NCBI GenBank assembly: GCA_045114175.1
Contig: JBGUJZ010000003.1
Span: forward strand, 1-50,046
Origin: Cacconaster sp045114175
GTDB lineage: Bacteria; Bacteroidota; Bacteroidia; Bacteroidales; UBA932
DNA: 50,046 bases
Reading direction: 5' to 3'
Each line of letters starts with the position of its first letter. Positions within the stretch are counted from its first letter, which is position 1. Below the pieces are notes generated by a model. It saw only the letters and a list, made by a program, of their open reading frames with translations, was not told where the DNA came from and ran no database searches. Position numbers and translations under genes: made by a program. Positions 1 through 8,484 of this stretch are shown piece after piece.

Positions 1-112
1 CTACCAGGCTCCCGAAATGGAGCTTCTGATGACGGAGAACGAACTGCCGCTTTGCGCCAGCGCAAACCCGACGGATCCGTTCACGGGTAAACCCATCGGT
101 GACGAATTTTAG
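1..112 (+). CDS. Small Bacteroidales peptide, 3' part only (sp1)
   Basis: Codons run in frame from base 2 to a TAG at 110-112, so 36 C-terminal residues are visible and the start lies left of the window. The visible part begins YQAPEMELLM, has one Cys in PLCAS and ends DPFTGKPIGDEF. It aligns over its whole length with the complete small gene at 8352-8483 (YRTPEVEVLM, PLCTS, DPFTGVPIGNEL). Like that gene it lies just before a large beta-helix lipoprotein, with a 24-nt gap. Function unknown. Its reality is supported by four relatives in the same window with the same layout. Confidence 0.7.
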   Translation, partial: YQAPEMELLMTENELPLCASANPTDPFTGKPIGDEF

Positions 113-136
113 TGAAACCATCAAAAAACAGACAAG

Positions 137-3100
137 ATGAAAAAGGCAATCAAACTCTTTTCGATTCTGGCGCTGCTGCTTTGCGTGGTTTCCTGCCAGA
201 TTTCCGGCATTGACAACGGTGTTCTCAATGACGGCTTCAAGGTGACGGCAGTCATCGACAATTCCAATGCGACCCGCGTCAGCTATGCAGTTGACAACGA
301 CGCATACACAATCACCCCGACCTGGACCGTGGGCGACAAGATCATCGGTTTCGACGACAAGGGCGTTAACTTTACCTTTACGGTTGAGTCGCTCGAAGGC
401 GCGAAGGCTATTCTGAACGTGGCGGGTTATACCCCCGGCGATGCTACCAAACTCTATGCGCTCTATGCACCGGGCAGCACCGTCGATCAATTTGCAGAGG
501 GTAAGCTGACCGTTGACCTGAACCCTCAGGACGGTGCGCTCAACGATGACACCAAGGTTCTGTTGAGCTCTGTCGGCACCCTTGCAGACGGCAACGTGGA
601 ATTTACCTTCAAGAAAGAAACGGCAATCCTGGGCCTCAAGAAGTTCAAACTTCCTGTAGCTGCAGCAACCACCATCACCTCGATGGAACTTCTCGGCGTT
701 CCCGCTACCGGTGAATTCTCCGTGGAAGAGGGCGCGTGGAAGTTTGTTCCGGCTACCGAAGCCGGTATGCTTACGCTGAAGGGTGAATGGACCACCGATG
801 CAGAAGGTATCTGCAGCACGCCCATCTACTTCTCCGTAGCTCCGAAGAGCGGTGCCAATATCACCATCAACATGAGCACGGGCAGCGAGCATTTCGTCAA
901 CGTGACCAGTGTTTCCGCCCTTGATATCGAGGCAGGTTATTACTACCACATGAGCAAGGTTCTCGCTGATCCGGCTGTCCAGATCGGCGATATCTACTTC
1001 AGCTCCCTCGAAGAGGCTTTTGCTTACGCAAGCACGATCGGTGGCACCCCGCTCACCATCACGCTGCTGAAGGATTGCACTCCGGAAACGGCTCCCGTTC
1101 TGGACAATGCAGAGGGTATCTATACGCTCGACCTGAACGGCAAGACCATCAATACGAAGGCTGCTACGATCCTTACCGCTAAGAATTGCGCCCTGGTTCT
1201 GACCGACAACTCTACGGATGACCCCGCTGCTTGGGGAACCATCAACACGGCTGCGGCTAACGAGAGCAAGTATGTGCTCGTGATCGACGGCGGATCGCTG
1301 GCGATGCTCAAGGGTAACGTCACTTCTCCTTCTTATCGCGGTATTAACTTTACCAACGGTGGTAACGGTACCATCTCGGGTGGTAAGATCACGACCCCCA
1401 ATGGCGTTTCCGTAGGTATCGGCTCTTCGGGTGGTAATGTGGATATTACCGGCGATGTGGTCATTGAAGGCTCCGGTAACGTTGTTTACTACTGGGGCGG
1501 TACCGGCACTGTTTCCGGCGGTTATATCTCCAATGCCAAGACTTCTGCTGTAATCTATGCAGCCGGCACCTCCGTTGTCACGGTCACCGGCAACTGCCAC
1601 ATCAAGACGACCAACATCAACCCGGCCGCTGCTACAGGTGATGCTGTAATGTATGTCACGGGTGGTTACTACAACCTGGCTATCCGCGATGTCTATGCAG
1701 TGGACAAGGATGACAATGTTTACTACAATGTTCCGAACCCCAACACCGCAGAATCTGACGTCTATCTTTATACGCTGGTTCCGGCCGCTTCGAATCCGCT
1801 TGTCGCTACGGTAACCAGTTCTGCATACGTTTGGAAGCACGCCAGCATTATGAGTGCCGGTATGCAGGCCGACCTCCGTTCCAAGAATACGGCTGCTACC
1901 ACGCTGAAGATTGAGGCCGACCTGAATTCCGCTCAGACCTTCTCCTTCGCGGATCCTCACAAGTACATGCTTACGATCGATATGAATGGCCATAAACTCA
2001 ATTCCACCGCATCCCCGGCACTCACGGCAGATTGCCCGATTACCATTCAGGACAGTGGAGCGGATGGAGCCATCATTACGACGGGCGACGTGGCTGTCCT
2101 CGGCCTGGGTGATGTGACCATCAACAGCGGTGCTTATGAGGCTGCTACCCTGGCTGTTTCGGTGGCTGATACTTGCGCGCTGGTCATCAATGACGGTTAC
2201 TTCTACGGTAACACGGAAGATGTGGCAAAGGGCGGCGAAACCGCTACCGTCACCATCTTCGGCGGCTGGTTCAAGAACAATCCGAACGCAGCTTATATCG
2301 CTGAGGGTTGCGCTGCGAACGCTGTTGCCGAAACCCACCTGGAGAAGACCTACAACTACAAGGTTGCCGCTTCTTCCGTCGTGGCTACGGTCAACGGAAC
2401 GGGCTTCGCTACCTTGGCTAGCGCTGTAGCGGGAGCATCCAACTACGCTGGCGGTGACGAATCGGCACTTCTTGTTCTCCAGGAAGATATCGCAGATGCA
2501 CCGGCTATCGAGTTCAACAACCCCAACAAGCCCATCATATTCGACCTCAACGGCCACACGGTGGCATCGGCCGACTCTGCATTTATCAAGTGCCCTACCA
2601 TCCTGACCATCGTGGATAACGGTGCAACCAAAGGTAAGATCACCAGCAGCGCGTCCAACGTGATCTGCAAGGTGGGAACCGGCACCATCAACCTGCAGGG
2701 CGTCGTGGTTGAATGTACCAAGGCAGCTTCCCCGAACTTCTACGGCTCGGCAGTTGTTTACATGAACAACTCGAACTCCACGGTGAACATCACCGCGGGT
2801 ACTAAGATTATCGCTACGGGTCAGGTTCCGGGTGTCAGCAACCGTGCAGGTACGCTGACCATCACCGACTCTGAGGTATCTTCCGGTACGGTCACCGCAG
2901 GTAACCCGGCAATTTGCAACGGTGGTACCAGCGCATCTACGACGATCAACTCCGGTAGCTTCTTCACCTCTGCAACCGGCAGAAGCGTCGTGGTGAATGC
3001 AGCAGGCTTGGCTTCTGCTACCAAGGCTGGAACCATCACCATCAACGACGGTTACTTCTATGCATCTGATGCCGCTCTCGTGTTGAAGGGTAATTACGCT

Positions 3101-3292
3101 AATAACGACCACATGGCTCACATCGTTGTCAATGGCGGTTACTTCAGCAAGACAACTGTCTGGACGAGCAGCAGCAAGCAGTATCCTCCGACCTATGGAG
3201 AGGGCAAGAGCGAACAGACGCTGGAGCCCAAAGCAACGCACACGCATGCTACCACGGGTGAAACCTATGAGTACGGCTTCCAGGTGAAATAA
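137..3292 (+). CDS. Fimbrillin-like / beta-helix surface lipoprotein (type A, copy 1)
   Basis: 1051 residues. A lipoprotein signal peptide ends at the lipobox VVSC (Cys20). Residues about 30-290 form a fimbrillin-like domain shared with three other A proteins in this window (ATRVSY, WTVGDKIIGFDD, KLYALYAPG, AGYYYHMSK). From about residue 300 there are many rungs of a right-handed beta-helix (pectin-lyase-like) fold, such as YTLDLNGKTI, FGGWFKNN, INDGYFYA and VNGGYFSK. The end is TYEYGFQVK, nearly the same as in three paralogs. Expected location is the outer-membrane surface, as an adhesin or structural protein. No glycosidase or lyase catalytic motif was recognised. It sits 24 nt after sp1 and is followed by a strong terminator at 3328. 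The function is inferred from fold and family only. Confidence 0.85.
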   Translation: MKKAIKLFSILALLLCVVSCQISGIDNGVLNDGFKVTAVIDNSNATRVSYAVDNDAYTITPTWTVGDKIIGFDDKGVNFTFTVESLEGAKAILNVAGYTPGDATKLYALYAPGSTVDQFAEGKLTVDLNPQDGALNDDTKVLLSSVGTLADGNVEFTFKKETAILGLKKFKLPVAAATTITSMELLGVPATGEFSVEEGAWKFVPATEAGMLTLKGEWTTDAEGICSTPIYFSVAPKSGANITINMSTGSEHFVNVTSVSALDIEAGYYYHMSKVLADPAVQIGDIYFSSLEEAFAYASTIGGTPLTITLLKDCTPETAPVLDNAEGIYTLDLNGKTINTKAATILTAKNCALVLTDNSTDDPAAWGTINTAAANESKYVLVIDGGSLAMLKGNVTSPSYRGINFTNGGNGTISGGKITTPNGVSVGIGSSGGNVDITGDVVIEGSGNVVYYWGGTGTVSGGYISNAKTSAVIYAAGTSVVTVTGNCHIKTTNINPAAATGDAVMYVTGGYYNLAIRDVYAVDKDDNVYYNVPNPNTAESDVYLYTLVPAASNPLVATVTSSAYVWKHASIMSAGMQADLRSKNTAATTLKIEADLNSAQTFSFADPHKYMLTIDMNGHKLNSTASPALTADCPITIQDSGADGAIITTGDVAVLGLGDVTINSGAYEAATLAVSVADTCALVINDGYFYGNTEDVAKGGETATVTIFGGWFKNNPNAAYIAEGCAANAVAETHLEKTYNYKVAASSVVATVNGTGFATLASAVAGASNYAGGDESALLVLQEDIADAPAIEFNNPNKPIIFDLNGHTVASADSAFIKCPTILTIVDNGATKGKITSSASNVICKVGTGTINLQGVVVECTKAASPNFYGSAVVYMNNSNSTVNITAGTKIIATGQVPGVSNRAGTLTITDSEVSSGTVTAGNPAICNGGTSASTTINSGSFFTSATGRSVVVNAAGLASATKAGTITINDGYFYASDAALVLKGNYANNDHMAHIVVNGGYFSKTTVWTSSSKQYPPTYGEGKSEQTLEPKATHTHATTGETYEYGFQVK

Positions 3293-3327
3293 TCCCTGAT
3301 GGCCGCCCGACTTGATCGGGCATCTCT

Positions 3328-3360
3328 ACCGGTCTCGCAGATAGCGGGGCCGGTTTTTTT
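3328..3360 (+). terminator. Rho-independent terminator after A copy 1
   Basis: An 11-bp stem starts ACCGGTCTCGC, has an AGATA loop, and includes two G-T pairs. It is followed directly by seven T. It separates A copy 1 from the next transcription unit. Confidence 0.85.
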
Positions 3361-3389
3361 CTTTTTACGCGCGCGATTGTGTATCTTTG
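3358..3389 (+). promoter_or_regulatory. Bacteroidetes-type promoter for the B1-A2 operon
   Basis: The -7 box TATCTTTG is at 3382-3389. A TTTC at 3358-3361, 20 nt upstream, serves as a weak -33 box. It overlaps the T-run of the terminator before it. The -7 box ends 18 nt before the ATG at 3408, which argues against the TTG start inside the box. Confidence 0.65.
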
Positions 3390-3407
3390 TCCAAATTATA
3401 CCCTATC

Positions 3408-5555
3408 ATGAGAAAAGTCCAACTCCTGCTGCTGACGACAATGGCCACCCTGGCGATGGCCGTCGGCTGCAAACCCGACCCGCAACTGAATGGCGCAGAG
3501 TCCGGTTTCACTGCCTCGCTCGAACCGCAACAGCCGCAGAGCCGCACGTCGCTCAACGGCTACCAGGTTCTCTGGAGTGCAGGCGACACAATCGCTGTTT
3601 ACAAAACCTCCGACCCCGGTGCAAAAGGGGAACCCTTCGGCCTGAATGCGGCCGATGACGGTTGCCCGGAAGGCCGCTTCGCTTCTGAGGCGCACAACGA
3701 CTGGACGCAGAGTCCCTGCTACGCCCTCTATCCCGCTGCAGCGGATGGTGGCCTGACCGGCAGCACCCTGGCCGTCAATCTGCCTGGCGAACAGCAGTAT
3801 CGCAAGAACTCCTTCGGCCCTCAGGCCAGCCTGGCCGTAGCGCGTGGCGCGGGAGATGGCAAGTTGGCTTTCAACAACCTCTGCGGCTTGCTGGCCGTGA
3901 GTGTGACGGCCGCTGAGGCTATCACCGAGGTACGCCTCACCACGCTGGGCGAAGAGGCGCTCTGGGGCCCCGGCACGGTGGATATGACCTACACGGAGAA
4001 GCCGGCCCTCGTGCTGGCCGCTCCGACCGATGAGGCCCAGAAAACCCTGACCATGAAGGTAGATGAGAACCTCGCGCAGGGTCAGGTGCTCACCCCGGGT
4101 AGCACGGTGGATATCACCGGCAGCACCTTCACCGGTGCGGGCGAAACGGCATGGACCTTCTACTTTGTGGTGCCCGCCGGCACGCTGGCCCAGGGCTTCC
4201 TGGTAACGATCCTCACCTCCGACGGCAAATACATGCAGCAATATGCCGTGGCGGCTGCGGCCAACATGATTCAGCGCTCCTGCTGCACCGAGATGCCGGA
4301 TGTCGCCTTCAACAACCAGGCAGAGGTGGAAATCCGCACCGACGTCCCCAACAAGGCTTACTACAAGGACTTCCTGAACGAAGACGGAATAGGTCTTTCC
4401 GACTATAAAACCCTGACGGTCACCACCCGCCTGAACCTCTCCACCGAGACGGTCTATACCCGCACCAACGATGCGGCCAATCAGGAGGCGCAAAACCGCC
4501 TGCTCATCGGCAACGAAGACGATGAAAACGGCATTCTGCTCTATCCGGACGGCGAACCGCGCTACCGCATGATGTATGTCAACGGCGGCCAGTCCTACAC
4601 GCACGGCCCGAGCCTGATGGCGGCCGGCCGCGAGAACTTCCGCAAGTTTGTCTATGGCGGCGGATGTTACCTGGCCTCCTGCGCCGGCAGTTATGTGGGC
4701 TCGCTCGGCATCATCGAGGCTGGCACCACCACGTCCAACCCGGCCATGATGGCCTACAACGGATACATCGGTCTCTGGCCCGGCCTGGTAGACAACACCG
4801 GCCTGACCAACGCCTATCCGGATTATATCATCCCCGAGGACAGCCCGCTGCTGCAGTACGATAACTTTGGCGGCGACTTCCGCGTGGACAGCATCAAACA
4901 GTGGAACGGCCCTTACTTCTCGGGTTATGCGGCAGTTCCCGGCACCGAAGTGCTGGCGCGCTTCGACTATCCGGCTTACCGCTGCCATGGTCATCCCTCT
5001 ATCATCTCCTATAAACCCTCACCGTTCTGCGGCCGCATCACCCTGATTGGCGGCCACCCGGAGCAGTATGCGGCTTATGAGGGGGCTAAACTGATGGATG
5101 CGCTGACCCGCTACTCCCTGGATTCTCCGGGCATTGCCAAGATCAAGGGCATCCTGCGCAACGGAGAGCTTCGCGCCATGACCAAATCCACTTCGGAGGC
5201 CGATCCGGGCCATGCCAAGGTGGGCGACAAACAATGCCACCACTTCGCCTTCGGCCTGCCCGAGGGTGCGCACAATGTCCGCGTGCGCCTGGAGGTGCTG
5301 GATGACTTCAACGTGAGCCTGCGGCTGGCCAAAGGCACCTTTGCGTTTGCGGAGGATGCGCAGTTCAGCGTGGAGAACGGTGATCGGGTGAAAGAACTCA
5401 CCTTCGACACGCTGGCCGCCGGTACTTGGTATATCGGCGTGCAGTGTGAAGACACGGTCACGAACGACCCTTCCAGCACATACGGAATCTCCTACAGCGG
5501 CAAGATCGCCGCGCTCAACGGAGCTCCTTACACGATTAAAGTCACTTGGGAATAG
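3408..5555 (+). CDS. Lipoprotein: fimbrillin-like + GATase-like (BPL_N) + PPC-type domain (type B, copy 1)
   Basis: 715 residues. The ATG at 3408 was chosen because it gives a clean lipoprotein signal (lipobox AVGC, Cys21); the longer TTG start falls inside the -7 box. Residues about 25-310 are fimbrillin-like (SRTSLNG, VLWSAGDTIAVY). Residues about 380-570 resemble the class-I amidotransferase-like domain at the N-terminus of biotin-protein ligases: MMYVNGGQSY, GGGCYLASCAGSYVG with the candidate nucleophile Cys425, and GGHPEQ with His550. The last 120 residues look like a bacterial pre-peptidase C-terminal (PPC) domain (HAKVGDKQCHHFAF, LAAGTWYIGV). A paralog of the same order is at 38896. 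The substrate is unknown and an enzyme activity is only inferred. The next gene follows after 12 nt. Confidence 0.8.
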   Translation: MRKVQLLLLTTMATLAMAVGCKPDPQLNGAESGFTASLEPQQPQSRTSLNGYQVLWSAGDTIAVYKTSDPGAKGEPFGLNAADDGCPEGRFASEAHNDWTQSPCYALYPAAADGGLTGSTLAVNLPGEQQYRKNSFGPQASLAVARGAGDGKLAFNNLCGLLAVSVTAAEAITEVRLTTLGEEALWGPGTVDMTYTEKPALVLAAPTDEAQKTLTMKVDENLAQGQVLTPGSTVDITGSTFTGAGETAWTFYFVVPAGTLAQGFLVTILTSDGKYMQQYAVAAAANMIQRSCCTEMPDVAFNNQAEVEIRTDVPNKAYYKDFLNEDGIGLSDYKTLTVTTRLNLSTETVYTRTNDAANQEAQNRLLIGNEDDENGILLYPDGEPRYRMMYVNGGQSYTHGPSLMAAGRENFRKFVYGGGCYLASCAGSYVGSLGIIEAGTTTSNPAMMAYNGYIGLWPGLVDNTGLTNAYPDYIIPEDSPLLQYDNFGGDFRVDSIKQWNGPYFSGYAAVPGTEVLARFDYPAYRCHGHPSIISYKPSPFCGRITLIGGHPEQYAAYEGAKLMDALTRYSLDSPGIAKIKGILRNGELRAMTKSTSEADPGHAKVGDKQCHHFAFGLPEGAHNVRVRLEVLDDFNVSLRLAKGTFAFAEDAQFSVENGDRVKELTFDTLAAGTWYIGVQCEDTVTNDPSSTYGISYSGKIAALNGAPYTIKVTWE

Positions 5556-5567
5556 GAGGAACGAGCC

Positions 5568-8276
5568 ATGAAAAAGATTTTTGCACTTTCCCTGATTGCA
5601 GCGCTCCTGATGGGCTGCCAGCAGATTGACAATCGTATCTCCGACGGCAGCGTGCTGACCGCCACCATCGCCCCCGTGACCCGTACCGCGCTGGTGGAAA
5701 CGGGTGAGGGGTATGCCCTCAACTGGGTGGCAGGCGACCGGATTGCCGTCAGCAACGGCACCGCCACCGCGCTTTATGAAGCCGCTACGGGCGGCAGCGT
5801 GACCACCGACTTTACCCCGGTGGCCGAGCCGGTTTCGGGCGCGAGCCTGATCGGCTATTATCCGGAAACCCTGGCCGGCGGCATCCTGCCCGCTACCCAG
5901 AAATATATTGAAGGCAATCTGGACGGCATGCCGATGATCGGCGAGACGGCCAGCGATCCTTCGCACCTGTTGTTCCGTCCCGCGAACGGCGTGCTCCGGT
6001 TCAACATCTCCACCACGCAGAGCGGCGTGGCCCTGGCGGCCATCGAACTCTCGGGTGATAAATCCATGAGCGGCGCCATCACCCTCAACGGCAGCGCATT
6101 GGGCGTTCCGGAAGGGGGCGGCGTGGTGCTGGATTGCGGCGAGGGCGTCGCGCTCGGCTCGGCTCCCAAGGCCTTCTATCTCCACATTCCCGCCAATAGC
6201 TACGAGTTCTTCTCCATCCGGCTCATCGCCACGGACGGTCGGGAATTCAAGGCGGAACTGACGGGTGCCAACCCGTATAAAGTGGTTCGCGGTGAGGTGA
6301 ATACCCTCAACGTGGCGGCCAATGACTTTGCCGCTCCTACGGGTGACGGCCGTGCGGTTTTGCGCACCGGTTCGGATGTCAACGAACTGCTCAAGAAGCT
6401 GGTGGATCCCGCGGCCAAATGTACCAGTGCCGATGCCACCATCCACAGCATCTGGATCCGGGTCAATTCGCCCGCCAAGGGAGATGTGCTCATCAGCGAA
6501 GCGGGTTCGGAACCGGTTTGGGCAGCCTGGGATGTAGGTACTTCCCGGATTACCATCACCACCCGCGCCTCCGAAATCTACACGAACGCCAATGCGTCGT
6601 TCCTTTTCTCGCGTCTGCATGCGCTCACCGAGATCGACGGTATCGACCATTTGAATACCTCCGAAACGGAATACTTCAACGGCATGTTCATGGCCAACGC
6701 ATCGGCCAACCCGGCCCTCCTGAGCCTGGATCTCCGCAGCTTTGACACGCACAACGCCGTGACCTTCACGGCCATGTTCGACTCGCTGGTCAACATCAAG
6801 TCGATCGACGTTTCGAGCTTCAACACGGCCCGTTCGCGTTCCTTCTCTCACATGTTCAACAACTGCCGGGCACTCTCCGAGCTGAATGTAAGCCATTTTG
6901 AAACCGGCAATTGCGAGACCATGAGCTACATGTTCCGCTACTGCACCGCGCTCGTGGATCTGGACCTGCACACCTGGGATCTCTCCAAGGTGAAAGACGT
7001 GTCCCGCGCCTTCCAGTACTGCACCTCGCTCAAGACGCTGGACCTGAGCGGAGATGGCTGCTCCACGGCCTCCATTACCACGGCCAACCACTTCCTGAAT
7101 GCATCGAACGTAGTGACGTCGTTGAGGCTGGGCAAGAACTTCCTGCTGGAAAATATCGCCGCATTCCCGGAGTACTTCTATCAGGGAATCGGCTATCTGC
7201 AGACCACGGAAGCGGATCCGCTCGTGGTGGAGTGCAACCCCTGGTTTGCCCAGAAGTCGCTCCGCAATTCCGCGCAGGCCCTGAGCCATACCAACAGCCG
7301 CCTGATGGTCTGGAAGAATATTGAAACCGGCGCTGCCCTTGAGTTCGACGAAGAGATCGGTTCGCTCACCAACCAGGTGACGGTCAAGGGTTGCGAGGCA
7401 ACCAAGGTCTATTTTGACGTGGCCGCTGCGGGCAACTTCACCTCCGTGGTGAGCCAGGCGCTGGCTTATGCCGGAGAGGACGAGCCGGTAATCCGCCTGC
7501 TCTGCGATGTCTCTTCCGCATCTGCCCTGAACCTGACCAATACCGCCGGCCGCCTGCTGACGCTCGATTTGAACGGACACATCCTTTCCGGTTCCGTCGC
7601 CAGCTTCATCACCACCGCCGGCTCGCTGGTCATCACCGATTCGGGAGCTACGCCGGGCAAGGTCACCAGCAGCGAATCCAAGGTGCTGGATCTGACCAGC
7701 GCGGGTGCCGCTGTGACCCTGAAGGGCTGTGTGATTGAAAGCACCAAAGCTACAGGCGCCGCTTGGAACAGCGATGCCGCCGTCAACATGTCCGCAGCCA
7801 GCGTGGTGCTCAACATTCTGAATTCCAAGGTATATACCACCAAGAAACTCTCCGTCCTGCGCGCTTACAACGGTACGCTGACCATCACCGAATCCGAGAT
7901 TTCCTCCGGTGTGGAATCGGAAGGCTGGTACGTCGTCCTGGGCCTTGGCTCGGGTGTGGTGGTTGTCAACTCCGGCAGTTTCTATACCTCCGGAACGGGC
8001 AACTCGAGTACCTTCCATATCGGCGCATCCGGCGCTACGATGACCATCCACGACGGCTGGTTCCACAGCAACGGCCGTACCGTCAGCGGTGGTAACACCT
8101 ACATCAACCGCGTGACGCTCAACGGTGGTTACTACGACCGCGAACCCTCCATCCCGTCTTCCGGCGGCACCTACACCTACGGCAGCGGAAAATCCATGCA
8201 GGCCATCACCCCGGCGGCAACCCACCTCCACGAGACCACCGGACAGACCTATTCCTATGGTTATCAGGTAAAATGA
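5568..8276 (+). CDS. Mosaic surface lipoprotein: fimbrillin-like + BspA-type repeats + beta-helix (type A, copy 2)
   Basis: 902 residues with lipobox LMGC (Cys17). The N-terminus is fimbrillin-like (TRTAL, LNWVAGDRIAV). Residues about 340-500 hold five or six repeats of about 25 residues of the DUF285 / 26-residue bacterial surface type (BspA-like leucine-rich), for example SHMFNNCRALSELNVSHF and SYMFRYCTALVDLDLHTW. The last 280 residues are beta-helix rungs closely related to the C-terminus of the gene at 28945, and the protein ends TYSYGYQVK. The start follows an AGGAGG that overlaps the end of the B1 gene (stop to ATG 12 nt), so the two are co-transcribed. Unlike the other A genes it has no small-peptide gene before it. 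Probably a surface adhesin; ligand unknown. Confidence 0.83.
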   Translation: MKKIFALSLIAALLMGCQQIDNRISDGSVLTATIAPVTRTALVETGEGYALNWVAGDRIAVSNGTATALYEAATGGSVTTDFTPVAEPVSGASLIGYYPETLAGGILPATQKYIEGNLDGMPMIGETASDPSHLLFRPANGVLRFNISTTQSGVALAAIELSGDKSMSGAITLNGSALGVPEGGGVVLDCGEGVALGSAPKAFYLHIPANSYEFFSIRLIATDGREFKAELTGANPYKVVRGEVNTLNVAANDFAAPTGDGRAVLRTGSDVNELLKKLVDPAAKCTSADATIHSIWIRVNSPAKGDVLISEAGSEPVWAAWDVGTSRITITTRASEIYTNANASFLFSRLHALTEIDGIDHLNTSETEYFNGMFMANASANPALLSLDLRSFDTHNAVTFTAMFDSLVNIKSIDVSSFNTARSRSFSHMFNNCRALSELNVSHFETGNCETMSYMFRYCTALVDLDLHTWDLSKVKDVSRAFQYCTSLKTLDLSGDGCSTASITTANHFLNASNVVTSLRLGKNFLLENIAAFPEYFYQGIGYLQTTEADPLVVECNPWFAQKSLRNSAQALSHTNSRLMVWKNIETGAALEFDEEIGSLTNQVTVKGCEATKVYFDVAAAGNFTSVVSQALAYAGEDEPVIRLLCDVSSASALNLTNTAGRLLTLDLNGHILSGSVASFITTAGSLVITDSGATPGKVTSSESKVLDLTSAGAAVTLKGCVIESTKATGAAWNSDAAVNMSAASVVLNILNSKVYTTKKLSVLRAYNGTLTITESEISSGVESEGWYVVLGLGSGVVVVNSGSFYTSGTGNSSTFHIGASGATMTIHDGWFHSNGRTVSGGNTYINRVTLNGGYYDREPSIPSSGGTYTYGSGKSMQAITPAATHLHETTGQTYSYGYQVK

Positions 8277-8281
8277 TAGAG

Positions 8282-8312
8282 TTTCGTTTTTGAGAAAAAA
8301 CGATTACATTTG
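8282..8312 (+). promoter_or_regulatory. Bacteroidetes-type promoter for sp2-A3
   Basis: The -7 box TACATTTG is at 8305-8312, with TTTC at 8282-8285 and a 19-nt spacer. The -7 box ends 39 nt before the small-peptide ATG at 8352. No terminator is visible between the preceding gene and this promoter, so read-through is also possible. Confidence 0.65.
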
Positions 8313-8351
8313 CATACACCCACGACAATACAGTTATCAAATTTATAAATC

Positions 8352-8483
8352 ATGGAAACCAAAAAACCCGTCTATCGAACCCCGGAAGTGGAGGTTCTGA
8401 TGACTGGCAGCGAGTCGCCGCTTTGCACGAGCGCGCTGGGCGTTGACCCGTTCACCGGTGTGCCCATTGGCAATGAATTGTAA
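8352..8483 (+). CDS. Small Bacteroidales peptide (sp2)
   Basis: 43 residues. It starts METKKPVYRTPEVEVLM, has a single Cys in SPLCTS, and ends DPFTGVPIGNEL. It matches sp1 residue for residue over most of its length and shares the Y..P.V....V / one or two Cys / acidic C-terminal tail layout with sp3, sp4 and sp5. It has no hydrophobic signal peptide and no recognised domain. Its TAA is one base before the ATG of the large lipoprotein gene, which suggests translational coupling. Function unknown. Short Bacteroidales peptides beginning K..Y..P are common in genomes, but I know of no assigned role. Confidence 0.75.
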   Translation: METKKPVYRTPEVEVLMTGSESPLCTSALGVDPFTGVPIGNEL

Positions 8484-8484
8484 G

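Noticed and set aside
5019..8231. Long minus-strand open frame (1070 codons) opposite B1 and A2
   Set aside because: It is antisense to two well-supported lipoprotein genes, has a low-complexity Gly/Arg/His composition, no signal or domain, and arises from the GC-rich third positions of the real genes. The same applies to minus frames at 3396-4994, 8551-10716, 26754-28517, 23859-25133 and 48130-50025.
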